The position numbers and the translations under genes were made by a program. From Methylotenera sp. (lineage in GTDB: Bacteria; Pseudomonadota; Gammaproteobacteria; Burkholderiales; Methylophilaceae), in the NCBI GenBank assembly GCA_020622105.1, contig JAHRYP010000010.1:1-64000 (forward strand): DNA of 64,000 nucleotides, in the 5' to 3' direction. Positions 26,772 to 36,229 of the stretch are shown in pieces; the stretch's first letter is position 1, and the number at the start of each line of letters is the position of its first letter. The notes beneath the pieces were generated by a model. It had not been told where the DNA came from. It worked only from the letters and a program-made list of their open reading frames with translations, and did no database searches.

Positions 26772-27464
26772 TCAAGCGCCAAATCTACCGGCCACTCTTG
26801 CGCGATCCTGAACTGGCATCGCTTGTAATAAGTCGCGAATAAAAGCCTCTTGTAGTTTGTAGGCATTAGTACTGTCGCGATCAATGGAGGAAACCCTCAC
26901 TAGCATGCCATCCGGCACTGTGCCGGTAAGCCCGTAAGCCAGTTGATTCAGTTTGCGGTTAATGCCGGGCAGGGTGGCTTTGTCACCCACGGTCACCCAG
27001 TAAGTGATGGGTTCATTACGCGCACCTTGCACTGCAAGCAGACGGCGCACTGGTAGCGTGCCGTATTGCGTTCCTAAATCGCCGATGATGTTGCTGATTA
27101 ATTGAAAGCCCTGTGCGGTGTAGCAAAATTCGGGGCGATGTACCTGGTTACCATCACCGCTCTGGTCTGCACCGTAAGCAATGGACAGCATGATGCGCTG
27201 ACCTTGGGCATTGGAATAAGTACGTGCCAATGTCTCGCTGTAAAGCTCATCGAGTTTGGCTTGTACATCTGCACTTTGGCTGACTGGCACGATATTCTTA
27301 TCAATGTCCCAGCCTGCAAACTGTTCCGGAATCGCTTTCGCTAAACTCAGTGGTGGCAGCTGATCTGCCAGGCGCTGCTGCGGTTTAAGCACAATTGCCA
27401 ACGTCATTGCGCTCAGCATGAGCAGACAGATCACAACAGGGGTGATAGACAGATGGCGAGTCAT
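26772..27464 (-). CDS. epsI: EpsI-family exosortase-associated protein
   Basis: This is a 230-residue protein with an N-terminal signal anchor (about 8-28) and a periplasmic domain containing PEQFAGWDI and RPEFCYTAQGFQLIS. The latter has a conserved Cys and matches the EpsI family found next to exosortases (sometimes fused to them). Its exact biochemical role is not established; it is linked to EPS-associated exosortase function. It overlaps xrtB by 4 bp. Confidence 0.9.
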   Translation of the reverse strand: MTRHLSITPVVICLLMLSAMTLAIVLKPQQRLADQLPPLSLAKAIPEQFAGWDIDKNIVPVSQSADVQAKLDELYSETLARTYSNAQGQRIMLSIAYGADQSGDGNQVHRPEFCYTAQGFQLISNIIGDLGTQYGTLPVRRLLAVQGARNEPITYWVTVGDKATLPGINRKLNQLAYGLTGTVPDGMLVRVSSIDRDSTNAYKLQEAFIRDLLQAMPVQDRARVAGRFGA

Positions 27465-28339
27465 GATGCACTCCTGTTACGAAAGAAAATCAGCCTTAAC
27501 ACCACATCAAAAAGCATCAGTAGCATGAGCGCCGCAACAAACAAGACCATGCCTGCAGCCGCATGGGCAAAGCCCTGACCAGCTTCGTCACCAAAATAAT
27601 AGGTGATCAGTACTAATGCCATCACGCGAATCACGTTGGCAGCAAAAGCAATAGGCAGTACGGCGAGCAATAAAAGGCCGTTGTGCAGCCAGCTGCGGTA
27701 TTTCATGAGGTAAAGATAGAGCAGGCCTAAGGCACTGAGGCTAAACATTGAATTGAGGCCGGAACATGCATCAGCAACCAGCAGCTTGTACTGGCCTATG
27801 CTCAACATGACACCCATTCTTGCAATTGGATAGCCGGCCGCATATAAAATTTCTTCAGCTACGCCAGATACATGTTGCTTTAGTGAACCGGTGATAATTT
27901 CTACCAACAGCCCTGGCAAAGGGATCAGAAACAACAAAAATAGTAGCGGGAACCATGCAGCACGCACAGCTTGCCAGCCACGCATCAGCAGCAATACACC
28001 AATCAGCATTGGTACTAATGCAGCAACTTCTATCGTATCAATGGATTGTGAACGGCCAACAATAAATGCGAGCAAACTTAGTATCAGACTGATCCAGCCT
28101 AAAACTGCACTCGGTTTTACTGGCGCATTAATAATGTCATGGCGTTTTTGCCAGAACAGCCAGCAGACAACGATGACAATAATAGGGCCGTGACCGTTTT
28201 CTTCAGTTTGCCAGGTAGTCTGCATCAGATGAAAAAATGAAGGCAGGCAAATGGCAAGCAGACCGATAGCAATAGGCAGCCATCGCCACCAGGCACTTGG
28301 CTGACGCTGTTCTGACGTAATTTGTGCTGTGTTATACAT
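27461..28339 (-). CDS. xrtB: Exosortase B
   Basis: This is a 292-residue integral membrane protein with about eight hydrophobic segments. The predicted cysteine-protease-type residues of exosortases are all present: Cys192 (ADACSGLNS), Arg238 (ANVIRVMAL) and His259 (GFAHAAAG). The position beside EpsI, EpsG and gmd is that of the exosortase B class. It should process PEP-CTERM tails in the inner membrane. Candidate substrates are encoded at 41789 and 52625, outside the operon. Confidence 0.95.
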   Translation of the reverse strand: MYNTAQITSEQRQPSAWWRWLPIAIGLLAICLPSFFHLMQTTWQTEENGHGPIIVIVVCWLFWQKRHDIINAPVKPSAVLGWISLILSLLAFIVGRSQSIDTIEVAALVPMLIGVLLLMRGWQAVRAAWFPLLFLLFLIPLPGLLVEIITGSLKQHVSGVAEEILYAAGYPIARMGVMLSIGQYKLLVADACSGLNSMFSLSALGLLYLYLMKYRSWLHNGLLLLAVLPIAFAANVIRVMALVLITYYFGDEAGQGFAHAAAGMVLFVAALMLLMLFDVVLRLIFFRNRSAS

Positions 28340-28354
28340 TAGAAATTTCCGTCA

Positions 28355-29272
28355 TTAGAAATGGTTAAGCACAGCGCCGACCATCGGTACGCCTAGTTCG
28401 TTGAGTCTGTCAGTTAGCCTGCGTGTATCGTCCAGACGTGTGCTGTCTTGCCTTGTCACCAAGAGTGCGCCGCCGCTCAGTACAGCAATCGTCGTTGCAT
28501 CAGCATATTGTGTAGCAGGTGGCGTATCTACCAACACCACGTCAAACTCATTGCTGGCATAGGCTAGCAATGAAACAAATAACTTTCTCCCCAGAAGTTC
28601 TTGCGGATTAGGTGGGGTAGGGCCTGATGTTAAAACGGATAAATCCATAAACGCGGGTACGCGCTGAATACTGGTGGCATCGCTACGGTTGGAAAGTATT
28701 GTGGATAATCCAATCTGATTCGGTAACTTGAACAGATCATGCTGGCGTCCATGTCGCATATCTGCATCTATCAGTAAAGTACGCTTGCCTAATTGTGAAA
28801 ACATCACGGCAAGATTGGCGGCAAGATAACTCTTACCTTCGCCGCTGCCTGAACTCACGATAGATAAAGTCTTTCGTAGCGGCCATGTAGTAAACCAGCG
28901 CAAGCTTAGTTGGCTGCGCAGAGTTCTTAAGCTTTCGGCTTGACTGCTGAACGGCTGGTAAGCCGCAATCAATTCATCGCTACCCACAACATCACCCGGT
29001 AATAAATAGTAGTAATGGTATTGGCGGGCAAGGGCAAAACGAATGTCATCTTCTTTGAGAAATCCGAGCTGGATCGCAGCTTCGCCAAACGGTACATGCT
29101 TCACCGCTTGCCGCTTCAGTATAATTTCGGTTTTTTCAGCGTCCAGTTTTCCGCTCTTGACCAGAATTGAACCTATTGAATGTTCGGCATTAGGTTGCTT
29201 CATCTGTTGAATAGCATTCTGGTCAGAATTTTGCGACGTATTATCGACTGTAGTTGGCAGCTTGCTTTGCAT
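28355..29272 (-). CDS. epsG: EpsG-type chain-length tyrosine kinase/ATPase
   Basis: This is a 305-residue protein. An N-terminal GspE-N-like domain (about 32-90: GSILVKSGKLDAEKTEIILK) precedes a BY-kinase-type P-loop domain with Walker A SSGSGEGKS (140-148), Walker A' LLIDADMR (about 166-173) and a later VVLVDTPP (Walker B). It would partner the Wzz-like EpsF to control EPS chain length. The C-terminus (GVPMVGAVLNHF) has no tyrosine cluster, so classical autophosphorylation of a C-terminal tail is not evident. Confidence 0.88.
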   Translation of the reverse strand: MQSKLPTTVDNTSQNSDQNAIQQMKQPNAEHSIGSILVKSGKLDAEKTEIILKRQAVKHVPFGEAAIQLGFLKEDDIRFALARQYHYYYLLPGDVVGSDELIAAYQPFSSQAESLRTLRSQLSLRWFTTWPLRKTLSIVSSGSGEGKSYLAANLAVMFSQLGKRTLLIDADMRHGRQHDLFKLPNQIGLSTILSNRSDATSIQRVPAFMDLSVLTSGPTPPNPQELLGRKLFVSLLAYASNEFDVVLVDTPPATQYADATTIAVLSGGALLVTRQDSTRLDDTRRLTDRLNELGVPMVGAVLNHF

Positions 29273-29385
29273 GATTTTTTGTTCCTTATTAGTACATGGC
29301 TAGATAAAAGAGCCTAGCTATGTAACAGTGCTTTGCTATGTATCAGTGACCTAGCTTGTAAAATTCGTAGGGATATAAAAAGCAA

Positions 29386-30795
29386 TCAAACCGAAAACTC
29401 TAATTTCTTGTTGCGCCTGAATATCCTGAGGTTACGCCACCATCTACTCATGGAACTTTGCTGTTTTCTGAGATCACCCAAGACCGGGATACCCAGTGAC
29501 TGCTCTATATCGTCAGCTACACGCACACGGCGATCCAGCATTTCAGACATTAAGGCAATGCCGATACCAATCAACGACCCAATCGCAATCGCAATCAGCG
29601 TATACAGTTTTAGCCGTGGAGATGATGGCCTGACTGATGGGTAAGCCGGAGAAAGTATTGACACATTAGTCTGGCTTGACTGGCCTTCCAGATTAGTTTG
29701 TGTAAAGCGCTGCGAAACCGCGTCGTAGGCTTTCTGTGCAGAAGTAACGTCGCTAAGCAGCACATTTGCCTCGTCACGCTCATGTTTTAGTTCAAACAAT
29801 TTGCGTTTCTGGGCTGCAATCAAACTACGCACATTCGCGGCCTTATCACGGCTCACATCTTCTGTGGTCGCATAACTGCGGCCAATATGGCTGGTTTCTT
29901 TTTCTAATTGCTGTTTCAGTGATGAAAGTTCGGACTCCATGCTTTTATATTGCGGATGGTTGTTACCCAGGTTGATGCTGGCCTCTCTTAATTTACTTTC
30001 CAGACGATTGATCTCGCCTTTTAAGTTATTGATGAGCGGGCTTAGCATTACTTCAGGCAAGTTTTCAGCGTTACTGCTAGAGCTCATCTTGCTGCGTGTA
30101 TCGGCTGAGGTAGACTCTATGATCGTGAGCTGCGTATTAAGGTCACTCAGCTTCTCGGTTTCACTGTCCAGGCGTTCATCTGTAATCACAATACCTTTGC
30201 GTTGCTGGTAATTTGAGAGTTCTTTTTGTGCAAGCTCCAGATTGTCACGCAGAGTCTTGCCCTGGCTTTGAAACCAGGTGGCATTTTGCCGCGCCGGCTC
30301 TACCTTGAGTTCAATATTGGTATCCATATAAGCTTGTGCAAATGCATTGGCTACAGCGGCTGAAAAGTTAGGATCAGATGAGGTATAGGTAATCGTGATG
30401 ACATTACTATCACGCGAAGGCTTAACATCCAGACCTTTTTGCATCAACTCAACTAACCATATTTCAAAAACGCCCTCACCATTAGCCGTTTGTAACCACT
30501 TGTCGTGTACCGCAGCGTTATTGGACAGACCTAGCGCCTTTACTGCTTTTTGTGCCGTACGGGTGCTGTTGATAATATCGACCTGTGTCGGCAGGTAGGC
30601 TGCTGTCATCGGGCTATCGATATTTCCCATAATAGGGTCAACAGTGCGCATATCGACGACAACAGCGGTGCTTGATGTATAGCGCTTAGGCAGTAGCAGG
30701 CTGGCGGCAATTGTGCCAAGCGTAATTATTAAAAGCGTGATCAGTGCAATTTTGTAACGCGCTTTTAAAATCATGAATAATTGTTTTAGACTCAC
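29386..30795 (-). CDS. epsF: EpsF chain-length determinant (Wzz/PCP type)
   Basis: This is a 469-residue protein. An N-terminal transmembrane helix (about 15-36) is followed by a Wzz domain with a PRLxxxxV-like start, a long periplasmic coiled coil (about 190-340) and a second transmembrane helix (about 405-428: LYTLIAIAIGSLIGIGIALM). This is the polysaccharide co-polymerase topology. The start is GTG with AGGGAG upstream. It acts with EpsG in the inner membrane. It lies 9 bp after epsE. Confidence 0.92.
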   Translation of the reverse strand: MSLKQLFMILKARYKIALITLLIITLGTIAASLLLPKRYTSSTAVVVDMRTVDPIMGNIDSPMTAAYLPTQVDIINSTRTAQKAVKALGLSNNAAVHDKWLQTANGEGVFEIWLVELMQKGLDVKPSRDSNVITITYTSSDPNFSAAVANAFAQAYMDTNIELKVEPARQNATWFQSQGKTLRDNLELAQKELSNYQQRKGIVITDERLDSETEKLSDLNTQLTIIESTSADTRSKMSSSSNAENLPEVMLSPLINNLKGEINRLESKLREASINLGNNHPQYKSMESELSSLKQQLEKETSHIGRSYATTEDVSRDKAANVRSLIAAQKRKLFELKHERDEANVLLSDVTSAQKAYDAVSQRFTQTNLEGQSSQTNVSILSPAYPSVRPSSPRLKLYTLIAIAIGSLIGIGIALMSEMLDRRVRVADDIEQSLGIPVLGDLRKQQSSMSRWWRNLRIFRRNKKLEFSV

Positions 30796-30804
30796 GATAG
30801 CTCC

Positions 30805-31662
30805 CTAAAAAAGGCTTTCAGTCACAAAAATTACGTCATCGGCTTGCACCAACTCGCTTGGTTTAGTACGAATCACCTGTAATTCGCCGCTTGCATTGCT
30901 GCGATAAACTTTCATACCGCGTTCTGTACCGCGCACACTAGGGCCACCTGCTTCAGCAACGGCTTGCTGAATTGTCATATTGCGTTTAATGCGGAATGAT
31001 CCTGGACGCTGTGCTTCGCCGTAGATGTAATATTGCGGTGCTGGCGGTACAAAGATCACATCGCCGGCTGCTACTTCAATATCATCCTGTGGCTGATTGT
31101 TCAGAAATATGTTCGGGATGTTAATTTCTTTACGGAATGGCACGCCTTTACGGATACCAACCACGATGACCTGATCAGCGCCACCGCCGTTGGTACCTAT
31201 GGTGGTGTTAATGCCACCTGCATAGGCCAGCATGTCAGAAAGCTTGGTATTGAAGCTTTCCAGAGGAAAACGTCCGGGACGGTTGACAGCGCCTAACACT
31301 GACACCTGGTTGCCTCGTACCTGTAACAGTACGATATTCACTTGTGGTTGTTTTACAAAGCCACCGGCTTTTAGCGCAGCAGCAATTTCAGCCTCCGCCT
31401 GTGCAATAGACATATTGCCGACTTTTACTGAACCGATCAGCGGATAGGTGATGGTGCCGCTCTCACTGACGCGTGTATCCAGCGTTAACTCCGGGTTTTG
31501 GAACACGAGTACGCGGATCGCGTCACCAGATGCCAACGTGTAATCACGGCTCTGAGCGTTGCTTATTTCAGCAGATTCCAACTGATCAGCACTTTGTGCA
31601 GGAAAAGCTGCCAGGGCTAACAGCATGATAAAAAATGACTTGATATATGAAAAGTGTCGCAT
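30805..31662 (-). CDS. epsE: EpsE polysaccharide export protein (Wza-like)
   Basis: This is a 285-residue protein. A signal peptide (about 1-24, PAQSAD) is followed by a polysaccharide-export domain (about 40-120: YTLASGDAIRVLVFQNPELT ... YPLIGSVKVG) and two SLBB-type segments (VSVLGAVNRPGRFPLESFN, YYIYGEAQRPGSF). It should form the periplasmic/outer-membrane export channel. It lacks a lipobox Cys and is shorter than E. coli Wza (379), so the outer-membrane pore may be provided by EpsL (inference). Confidence 0.9.
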   Translation of the reverse strand: MRHFSYIKSFFIMLLALAAFPAQSADQLESAEISNAQSRDYTLASGDAIRVLVFQNPELTLDTRVSESGTITYPLIGSVKVGNMSIAQAEAEIAAALKAGGFVKQPQVNIVLLQVRGNQVSVLGAVNRPGRFPLESFNTKLSDMLAYAGGINTTIGTNGGGADQVIVVGIRKGVPFRKEINIPNIFLNNQPQDDIEVAAGDVIFVPPAPQYYIYGEAQRPGSFRIKRNMTIQQAVAEAGGPSVRGTERGMKVYRSNASGELQVIRTKPSELVQADDVIFVTESLF

Positions 31663-31720
31663 GATTAATACCTCTCTAAAGGAGTGCTTTCAAAAAATAA
31701 TGATGCCGTACGCAATGGTT

Positions 31721-32683
31721 TTAATTAATGCCTGCGATACCTCTTGCTACACTGTCATTCACTTGTGTAGGTTTGTTGGATGGGGCTGGTAACGTAGCGA
31801 CCGATTTTGCGGCATCTGAAAATTCATTCATGTAAACTATTTTTGACGTACTTTTTAGCTGAGCAAGCTTGTCATTAATAGCGACCTTAGCCTGATCGTT
31901 CATCAGATACTGCGGAATACGCTGTAATGCTATTTCTTCACTTAAAGGAGCGACTTGCGAGGCTTCTACTCTCACAATCGTGATCGCCTGTGGCGACTCA
32001 ATGATATTGATCTGACCATCCTGGGTTTTCGCCAGTGCAGTCAAGGTGGTCAGTGGTATCTGTTCGGCCGCACGTGTTGCAGCACCGGCAGTGAACATAA
32101 TCTTGTTCTGTTTGAGCGAGGTTACGATATCCGTCATGGATTTATCCGCAGTGAGCTTTTGTATATCTGCCACTGACGGGTGTGGGTTAGGGATTGTAAT
32201 TTGCTGCAAATTGTAGATACGTCTTTCGGCAAATAACTCCGGATGGGCATCATAAAATTTCTTCGTATCTTCAACGCTGGGTTTTGGTAAAGCGGAGACC
32301 ACTTGTTTTAAATAAGCTTTGGTCAGTATTTCGCGCCTCGCAGCTTCAATCTGCATCATGACTTCGGAGGAGCGATCAAGCTTCTGCGACAAGGCTTGCT
32401 GCACGGCTAACTGTTCATTGACTAGCTTTCCCACTAAGTCCATACGTACGCTGGCTAGATTTTCCGGTGCTATAAGCGGTAATTGCGCCATAGAATTGTT
32501 GAGCTGATGAACGCTGATTTCATCATCATTGACTTTGGCAACAATTTGCGTCGCTGCGGGTTTGTCGTTATCAGAACAGCTGCTGATAAACAATAATGCC
32601 AGGCTTAAAATTAACTTCTTATTAAGAGGAGTAATTAAGCGTGTGCTTTTATGGTTAGCTGGATAATGTTTCATTTTAGGCAT
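31721..32683 (-). CDS. epsD: EpsD-family peptidyl-prolyl isomerase lipoprotein
   Basis: This is a 320-residue protein from ATG 32683 (ATG 32674 is equally possible). A longer frame to 32764 is rejected because it would contain the operator at 32733. A hydrophobic signal ends in a lipobox (LFISSC, about residue 36). SurA-like N-terminal helices (VNDDEISVHQLNN ...) and a divergent parvulin-type domain follow. It is the first gene of the long minus-strand EPS operon. It probably assists folding of export components in the periplasm. Confidence 0.85.
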   Translation of the reverse strand: MPKMKHYPANHKSTRLITPLNKKLILSLALLFISSCSDNDKPAATQIVAKVNDDEISVHQLNNSMAQLPLIAPENLASVRMDLVGKLVNEQLAVQQALSQKLDRSSEVMMQIEAARREILTKAYLKQVVSALPKPSVEDTKKFYDAHPELFAERRIYNLQQITIPNPHPSVADIQKLTADKSMTDIVTSLKQNKIMFTAGAATRAAEQIPLTTLTALAKTQDGQINIIESPQAITIVRVEASQVAPLSEEIALQRIPQYLMNDQAKVAINDKLAQLKSTSKIVYMNEFSDAAKSVATLPAPSNKPTQVNDSVARGIAGIN

Positions 32684-32732
32684 TCGGTAAGAATTAATGT
32701 TTACCGTTTTAGGCTTTGCCAACAACAACGTC

Positions 32733-32748
32733 TGTTCGCTACCGCACA
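32733..32748 (-). promoter_or_regulatory. Exact operator before the EPS operon (epsD)
   Basis: TGTTCG-CTAC-CGCACA is an exact match. On the minus strand TAAAAC (32711-32706) is centred 32 bp downstream. It lies 50 bp before the epsD start and 49 bp (centre to centre) from the operator at 32782. Confidence 0.68.
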
Positions 32749-32781
32749 CATAAAAATTCAGCAAAATTACTGCATTTTGGG

Positions 32782-32797
32782 TGTGCGCTAGCGCACA
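32782..32797 (+). promoter_or_regulatory. Exact, perfectly palindromic operator before crp-manC
   Basis: TGTGCG-CTAG-CGCACA is a perfect 16-bp palindrome. On the plus strand GATAAT (32818-32823, 5/6) is centred 31 bp downstream. It lies 118 bp before the start of the regulator at 32916, suggesting autoregulation. Confidence 0.7.
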
Positions 32798-32915
32798 TAC
32801 TTATGTCGCTAAATGCGGATAATCGGGTTATCAAAAAATTAAACAATCTTGTTTATCCGCAATTCCGAAATTGGTCAGTTAATACTTGCGCTATAGAAAC
32901 GAAAGGAATTACTGA

Positions 32916-33713
32916 ATGGCTATCCCTGTTATTTCTGATAATCAGAATCCCAGGCAGAACGATATTCTTGCCGCTCTGCCGCTACATGATTACCAAAGAT
33001 TGTTGCCTGATCTCGAGTTTGTCCCTATGCCTTTAGGCTGGGCTTTGTATGAAGCCGGCCAGAAGCTCACGCATGCTTATTTCCCTACAACCAGCATCGT
33101 TTCTCTGCTTTATGTCATGGAAAACGGCTCATCCGCAGAGATTGCGGTGACGGGTTATGACGGACTGGTTGGCATTTCACTTTTTATGGGTGGCAACACT
33201 ACACCCAGCCGCGCCGTTGTGCAGAGCGCTGGGTTTGGTTACCGGCTTAAAGCTTCAGCCTTAAAGCGCGAGTTTAAACTTGGAGGAAAACTTCAAGAGT
33301 TATCCTTGAGTTTTACCCAGGCGCTTATTACACAAATGGCACAGACCGCGGTGTGTAATCGACATCATTCAGTAGATCAGCAATTATGCCGCTGGCTGCT
33401 GCTGAGTCTGGATAGGCTGCCTTCCAATCAGTTGAAAATGACACAAGAACTAATCGCCAACATGTTAGGTGTACGTCGTGAGGGCGTAACAGAAGCTGCC
33501 GGAAAATTACAGACTGAAGGCATTATCAGATATAGCCGAGGGCTAATTGTAGTGCTTGATCGACCACGCCTTGAAAAGCGCGTATGCGAATGTTATGCCG
33601 TGGTAAAAAAAGAGTTTGACCGTCTTTTACCGCATAAGCATGTACACGGAAATATTGCTGCGCCCACTTCAAATGATAGGCGATTAAATATGTACGTTAT
33701 GGAGCAATCATGA
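32916..33713 (+). CDS. Crp/Fnr-like regulator (paralogue 2) next to EPS operon
   Basis: This is a 265-residue protein with the same architecture as paralogue 1: a beta barrel (about 35-150) with YFPTTSIVSLLYVMENGSS and no cAMP-type RSA motif (NTTPSRAVVQSAG), then a winged helix with recognition helix GVRREGVTEAAG. The shared cysteines (TAVCNRHH, QQLCRW, VCECY) are present. The ribosome site AAAGGA precedes the ATG. Its gene overlaps manC by 4 bp, so the regulator and GDP-mannose synthesis are made together. The position between the divergent EPS operon and manC makes it the best candidate activator of the palindrome. Confidence 0.87.
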   Translation: MAIPVISDNQNPRQNDILAALPLHDYQRLLPDLEFVPMPLGWALYEAGQKLTHAYFPTTSIVSLLYVMENGSSAEIAVTGYDGLVGISLFMGGNTTPSRAVVQSAGFGYRLKASALKREFKLGGKLQELSLSFTQALITQMAQTAVCNRHHSVDQQLCRWLLLSLDRLPSNQLKMTQELIANMLGVRREGVTEAAGKLQTEGIIRYSRGLIVVLDRPRLEKRVCECYAVVKKEFDRLLPHKHVHGNIAAPTSNDRRLNMYVMEQS

Positions 33714-35254
33714 ACCATTTATTACCAGTAATTTTATGTGGTGGCTCGGGCACTCGTCTGTGGCCACTTTCACGTCAGCATTATCCAAAACAAATGTTGC
33801 AGCTTGCCGGTAGTCACACCATGCTGCAGGCAACTGCATTACGTATTAATAAAACCTCTCTGCCTGAGGGTTGGCAGCTTGAGCTGCCGCTAGTCATCGG
33901 GCAGGAAGACACGCGTTTTCTGACCGCTGAGCAGTTATCACAGGTTGGTCTTAAAGGTGTACGCATATTGTTGGAGCCGTCTGGCCGTAATACGGCACCG
34001 GCATTAACGATTGCGGCACTCACTGCTACTGCTGATGGTTCTGACCCTATCATGATCGTGATGCCGGCAGACCATGTCATTAAAGATGAAAAATCCTTTC
34101 AGCTGACAATAGCGAGTGCCTTGCCACTGGCTGAAAATGGTACTGTGGTCGCCTTCGGCGTCAATCCGACTTCAGCTGAAACTGGTTATGGCTACATACG
34201 TTGCGGTGAAAACATCAACAGCGACGGTGCAGTGCAACTGACTGCCTTTGTAGAAAAACCAGACCATGAAACTGCGCTGCAATATTTGGCAGATGGTCAT
34301 TATTTGTGGAATAGCGGTATTTATTTGCTACGCGCATCGGTATGGCTCAATCAGATCGAGCGATTCCGCCCGGATATATTGCTGGCCTGTGAAGCCGCTA
34401 TCAGCGATGGCAGTACTGACCAAAATTTCATTCGTGTTGAGCGTGGCGCATTTATGGACTGTCCATCCGAGTCTATTGATTATGCCGTAATGGAGCCGCT
34501 GGCGCTCACGGATCACGACCATAAACTTTGTGCAGTGCAACCACTCAGCGTAGGCTGGTCTGATGTAGGTGCCTGGAATGCATTAATGGAGATTGGTGAA
34601 AAAGATCACAATGGCAATGTACTATCTGGTGATGTACTGGCAATGGCAAGCAGTGACACATTGGTACGTTCAGAAAGCCGCTTGGTAGCCTGTATTGGGT
34701 TAAAAGATGTCGTGGTGGTAGAAACAGCTGATGTCGTTCTTGTGGCACATCGTGATCACTTGCATTTGGTTAAAGATGCAGTAGCCGAGCTCAAGTCAGC
34801 AGGGCGTACTGAATGTGATATACACCGCAAAGTGCAGAGGCCATGGGGTTATTATGACGGCATTGATGAGGGCCATCGCTTTCAGGTCAAGCGCATTGTC
34901 GTGAGCCCCGGCGCATGCCTGTCACTACAAATGCATCATCACCGTGCCGAGCATTGGGTCGTAGTCAAGGGCACAGCCAGAGTCACCCGTGGTGCTGAAC
35001 AGTTTTTACTCACGGAGAACCAGTCCACTTACATTCCATTGGGTGTTACACACCGTCTGGAAAACCCCGGATTGGTGCCTTTGGAAATCATAGAGATACA
35101 ATCCGGCGCTTATCTGGGTGAGGACGATATTGTCCGCTTTGAAGATAATTACAGTCGTGATGCTCTGCCTAATATAAATCATACGCAGGCAATTAAACAT
35201 GCCGCAGACTTGCTGGCTACAGCGGAGCTACTGAGCCATGAAACAACAGCCTAG
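33710..35254 (+). CDS. manC: Mannose-1-phosphate guanylyltransferase / mannose-6-phosphate isomerase
   Basis: This is a 514-residue bifunctional enzyme. The N-terminal nucleotidyltransferase (about 1-350) has ILCGGSGTRLWPLSRQHYPK and FVEKPD. The C-terminal cupin isomerase domain (about 370-480) has PWGYYDG and HHHRAEHWVVVKG, with metal-binding His residues. It makes GDP-mannose, the substrate for Gmd. A PMM-type enzyme is encoded at 51057. Its stop overlaps the convergent PAS gene by 4 bp, leaving no room for a terminator. Confidence 0.95.
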   Translation: MNHLLPVILCGGSGTRLWPLSRQHYPKQMLQLAGSHTMLQATALRINKTSLPEGWQLELPLVIGQEDTRFLTAEQLSQVGLKGVRILLEPSGRNTAPALTIAALTATADGSDPIMIVMPADHVIKDEKSFQLTIASALPLAENGTVVAFGVNPTSAETGYGYIRCGENINSDGAVQLTAFVEKPDHETALQYLADGHYLWNSGIYLLRASVWLNQIERFRPDILLACEAAISDGSTDQNFIRVERGAFMDCPSESIDYAVMEPLALTDHDHKLCAVQPLSVGWSDVGAWNALMEIGEKDHNGNVLSGDVLAMASSDTLVRSESRLVACIGLKDVVVVETADVVLVAHRDHLHLVKDAVAELKSAGRTECDIHRKVQRPWGYYDGIDEGHRFQVKRIVVSPGACLSLQMHHHRAEHWVVVKGTARVTRGAEQFLLTENQSTYIPLGVTHRLENPGLVPLEIIEIQSGAYLGEDDIVRFEDNYSRDALPNINHTQAIKHAADLLATAELLSHETTA

Positions 35255-36207
35255 ATAGATGTAATTGTCTTGGCAGGTTTTTTCAGGCGTTTTTTATTGC
35301 GGGATTGCTCGTTAAAGGTTGCTGTGTAATGTGTTACTTCACCCCAATTATTTTTTATGGCGGTGATGTATAAATGCTCAATATATATACCACCATCTTT
35401 ATGTTTGTTGTGTAATTCGCCTATCCAGCAGCCTTTGCTATTAATACTTTCCCACATTTCCGCATAAAAAGATGCGTCGTGCTGGCCTGAGGACAGCATC
35501 TTGGGCGTTCGGCCTACAGCCTCGTCAGCAGTGTAACCGGTTGTTTCGGTAAATGCTTTGTTAACGCGCAGAATGACTTGATTCGCATCGGTTACCAGCA
35601 TGGGCTCGCATGACTCAAATACAGTCGCGGCAATTCTTAATTCAGCTTCCGCAAGCTTAAGTTTGCTAATGTCTGTAATGGCAATACGCAGCACGTTTTC
35701 ATCTACACCAGCATCCCAGTTTAAGCAGTTAAGTTGAACATGGTAAGCAGTGCCATCAGGCCGTGTCATTTGCAGGTCGAATGCTTGTTTTTCTGCACCC
35801 GGGTGCATCATCATACTCATGAACAGACGATGCCAGCGATCTCTATCCTGAACTGAAACATAGTGCGAGAAACGACGGCTAATGAGCTGGTAACGGTCAA
35901 CACCTAGCAAAATACAGCCGGTCAGGTTAATTTTGCTGATCAAACCTTCTCGGCTTAAAGTAATGTAGCTGACAGGCGCGAATTCATACAGATTAATATA
36001 GCGATCACGTGATTCTTCCAGTTCTATATGGGCTTTGCGCAGCTCTTCATTCTGCATCTCAAGCTCTACTTTATGTACTAACAGTTCATGCACCAGCACT
36101 TCACCCGGATCAGCATCCTGCTTTGGTGGCGAAATGTTAGCAACGACTTTCTCCGCCTCACGTCTAAGCGATGATCGTCTGTCTTTACCATCCCATTTCT
36201 TTTTCAT
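35251..36207 (-). CDS. PAS-domain sensor protein
   Basis: This is a 318-residue protein with two PAS domains (about 60-190 and 200-310). Recognisable segments are VSYITLSREGLISKINLTG, GVDRYQLISRRF and TTGYTADEAVGRTPKMLSSG. No kinase, GGDEF or other output domain follows, so it may work through a partner. The frame opens at 36243, but AAGG 9 nt before ATG 36207 fits better and leaves a 22-bp gap after the CheB/CheR gene. Probably the two form one two-component-like unit. Confidence 0.82.
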   Translation of the reverse strand: MKKKWDGKDRRSSLRREAEKVVANISPPKQDADPGEVLVHELLVHKVELEMQNEELRKAHIELEESRDRYINLYEFAPVSYITLSREGLISKINLTGCILLGVDRYQLISRRFSHYVSVQDRDRWHRLFMSMMMHPGAEKQAFDLQMTRPDGTAYHVQLNCLNWDAGVDENVLRIAITDISKLKLAEAELRIAATVFESCEPMLVTDANQVILRVNKAFTETTGYTADEAVGRTPKMLSSGQHDASFYAEMWESINSKGCWIGELHNKHKDGGIYIEHLYITAIKNNWGEVTHYTATFNEQSRNKKRLKKPAKTITSI

Positions 36208-36229
36208 AGTCATTTGCCTTGTGCCGGAA

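Noticed and set aside
32683-32764. Longer N-terminus for EpsD
   Set aside because: It would put the exact operator at 32733-32748 inside the coding sequence and lacks a ribosome site; the lipobox signal starts later.
32733-32797. Palindrome read as a LexA box
   Set aside because: Gram-positive LexA sites read CGAAC-N4-GTTCG, the reverse half-site order; here TGT/ACA are outermost, as in Crp/Fnr sites.
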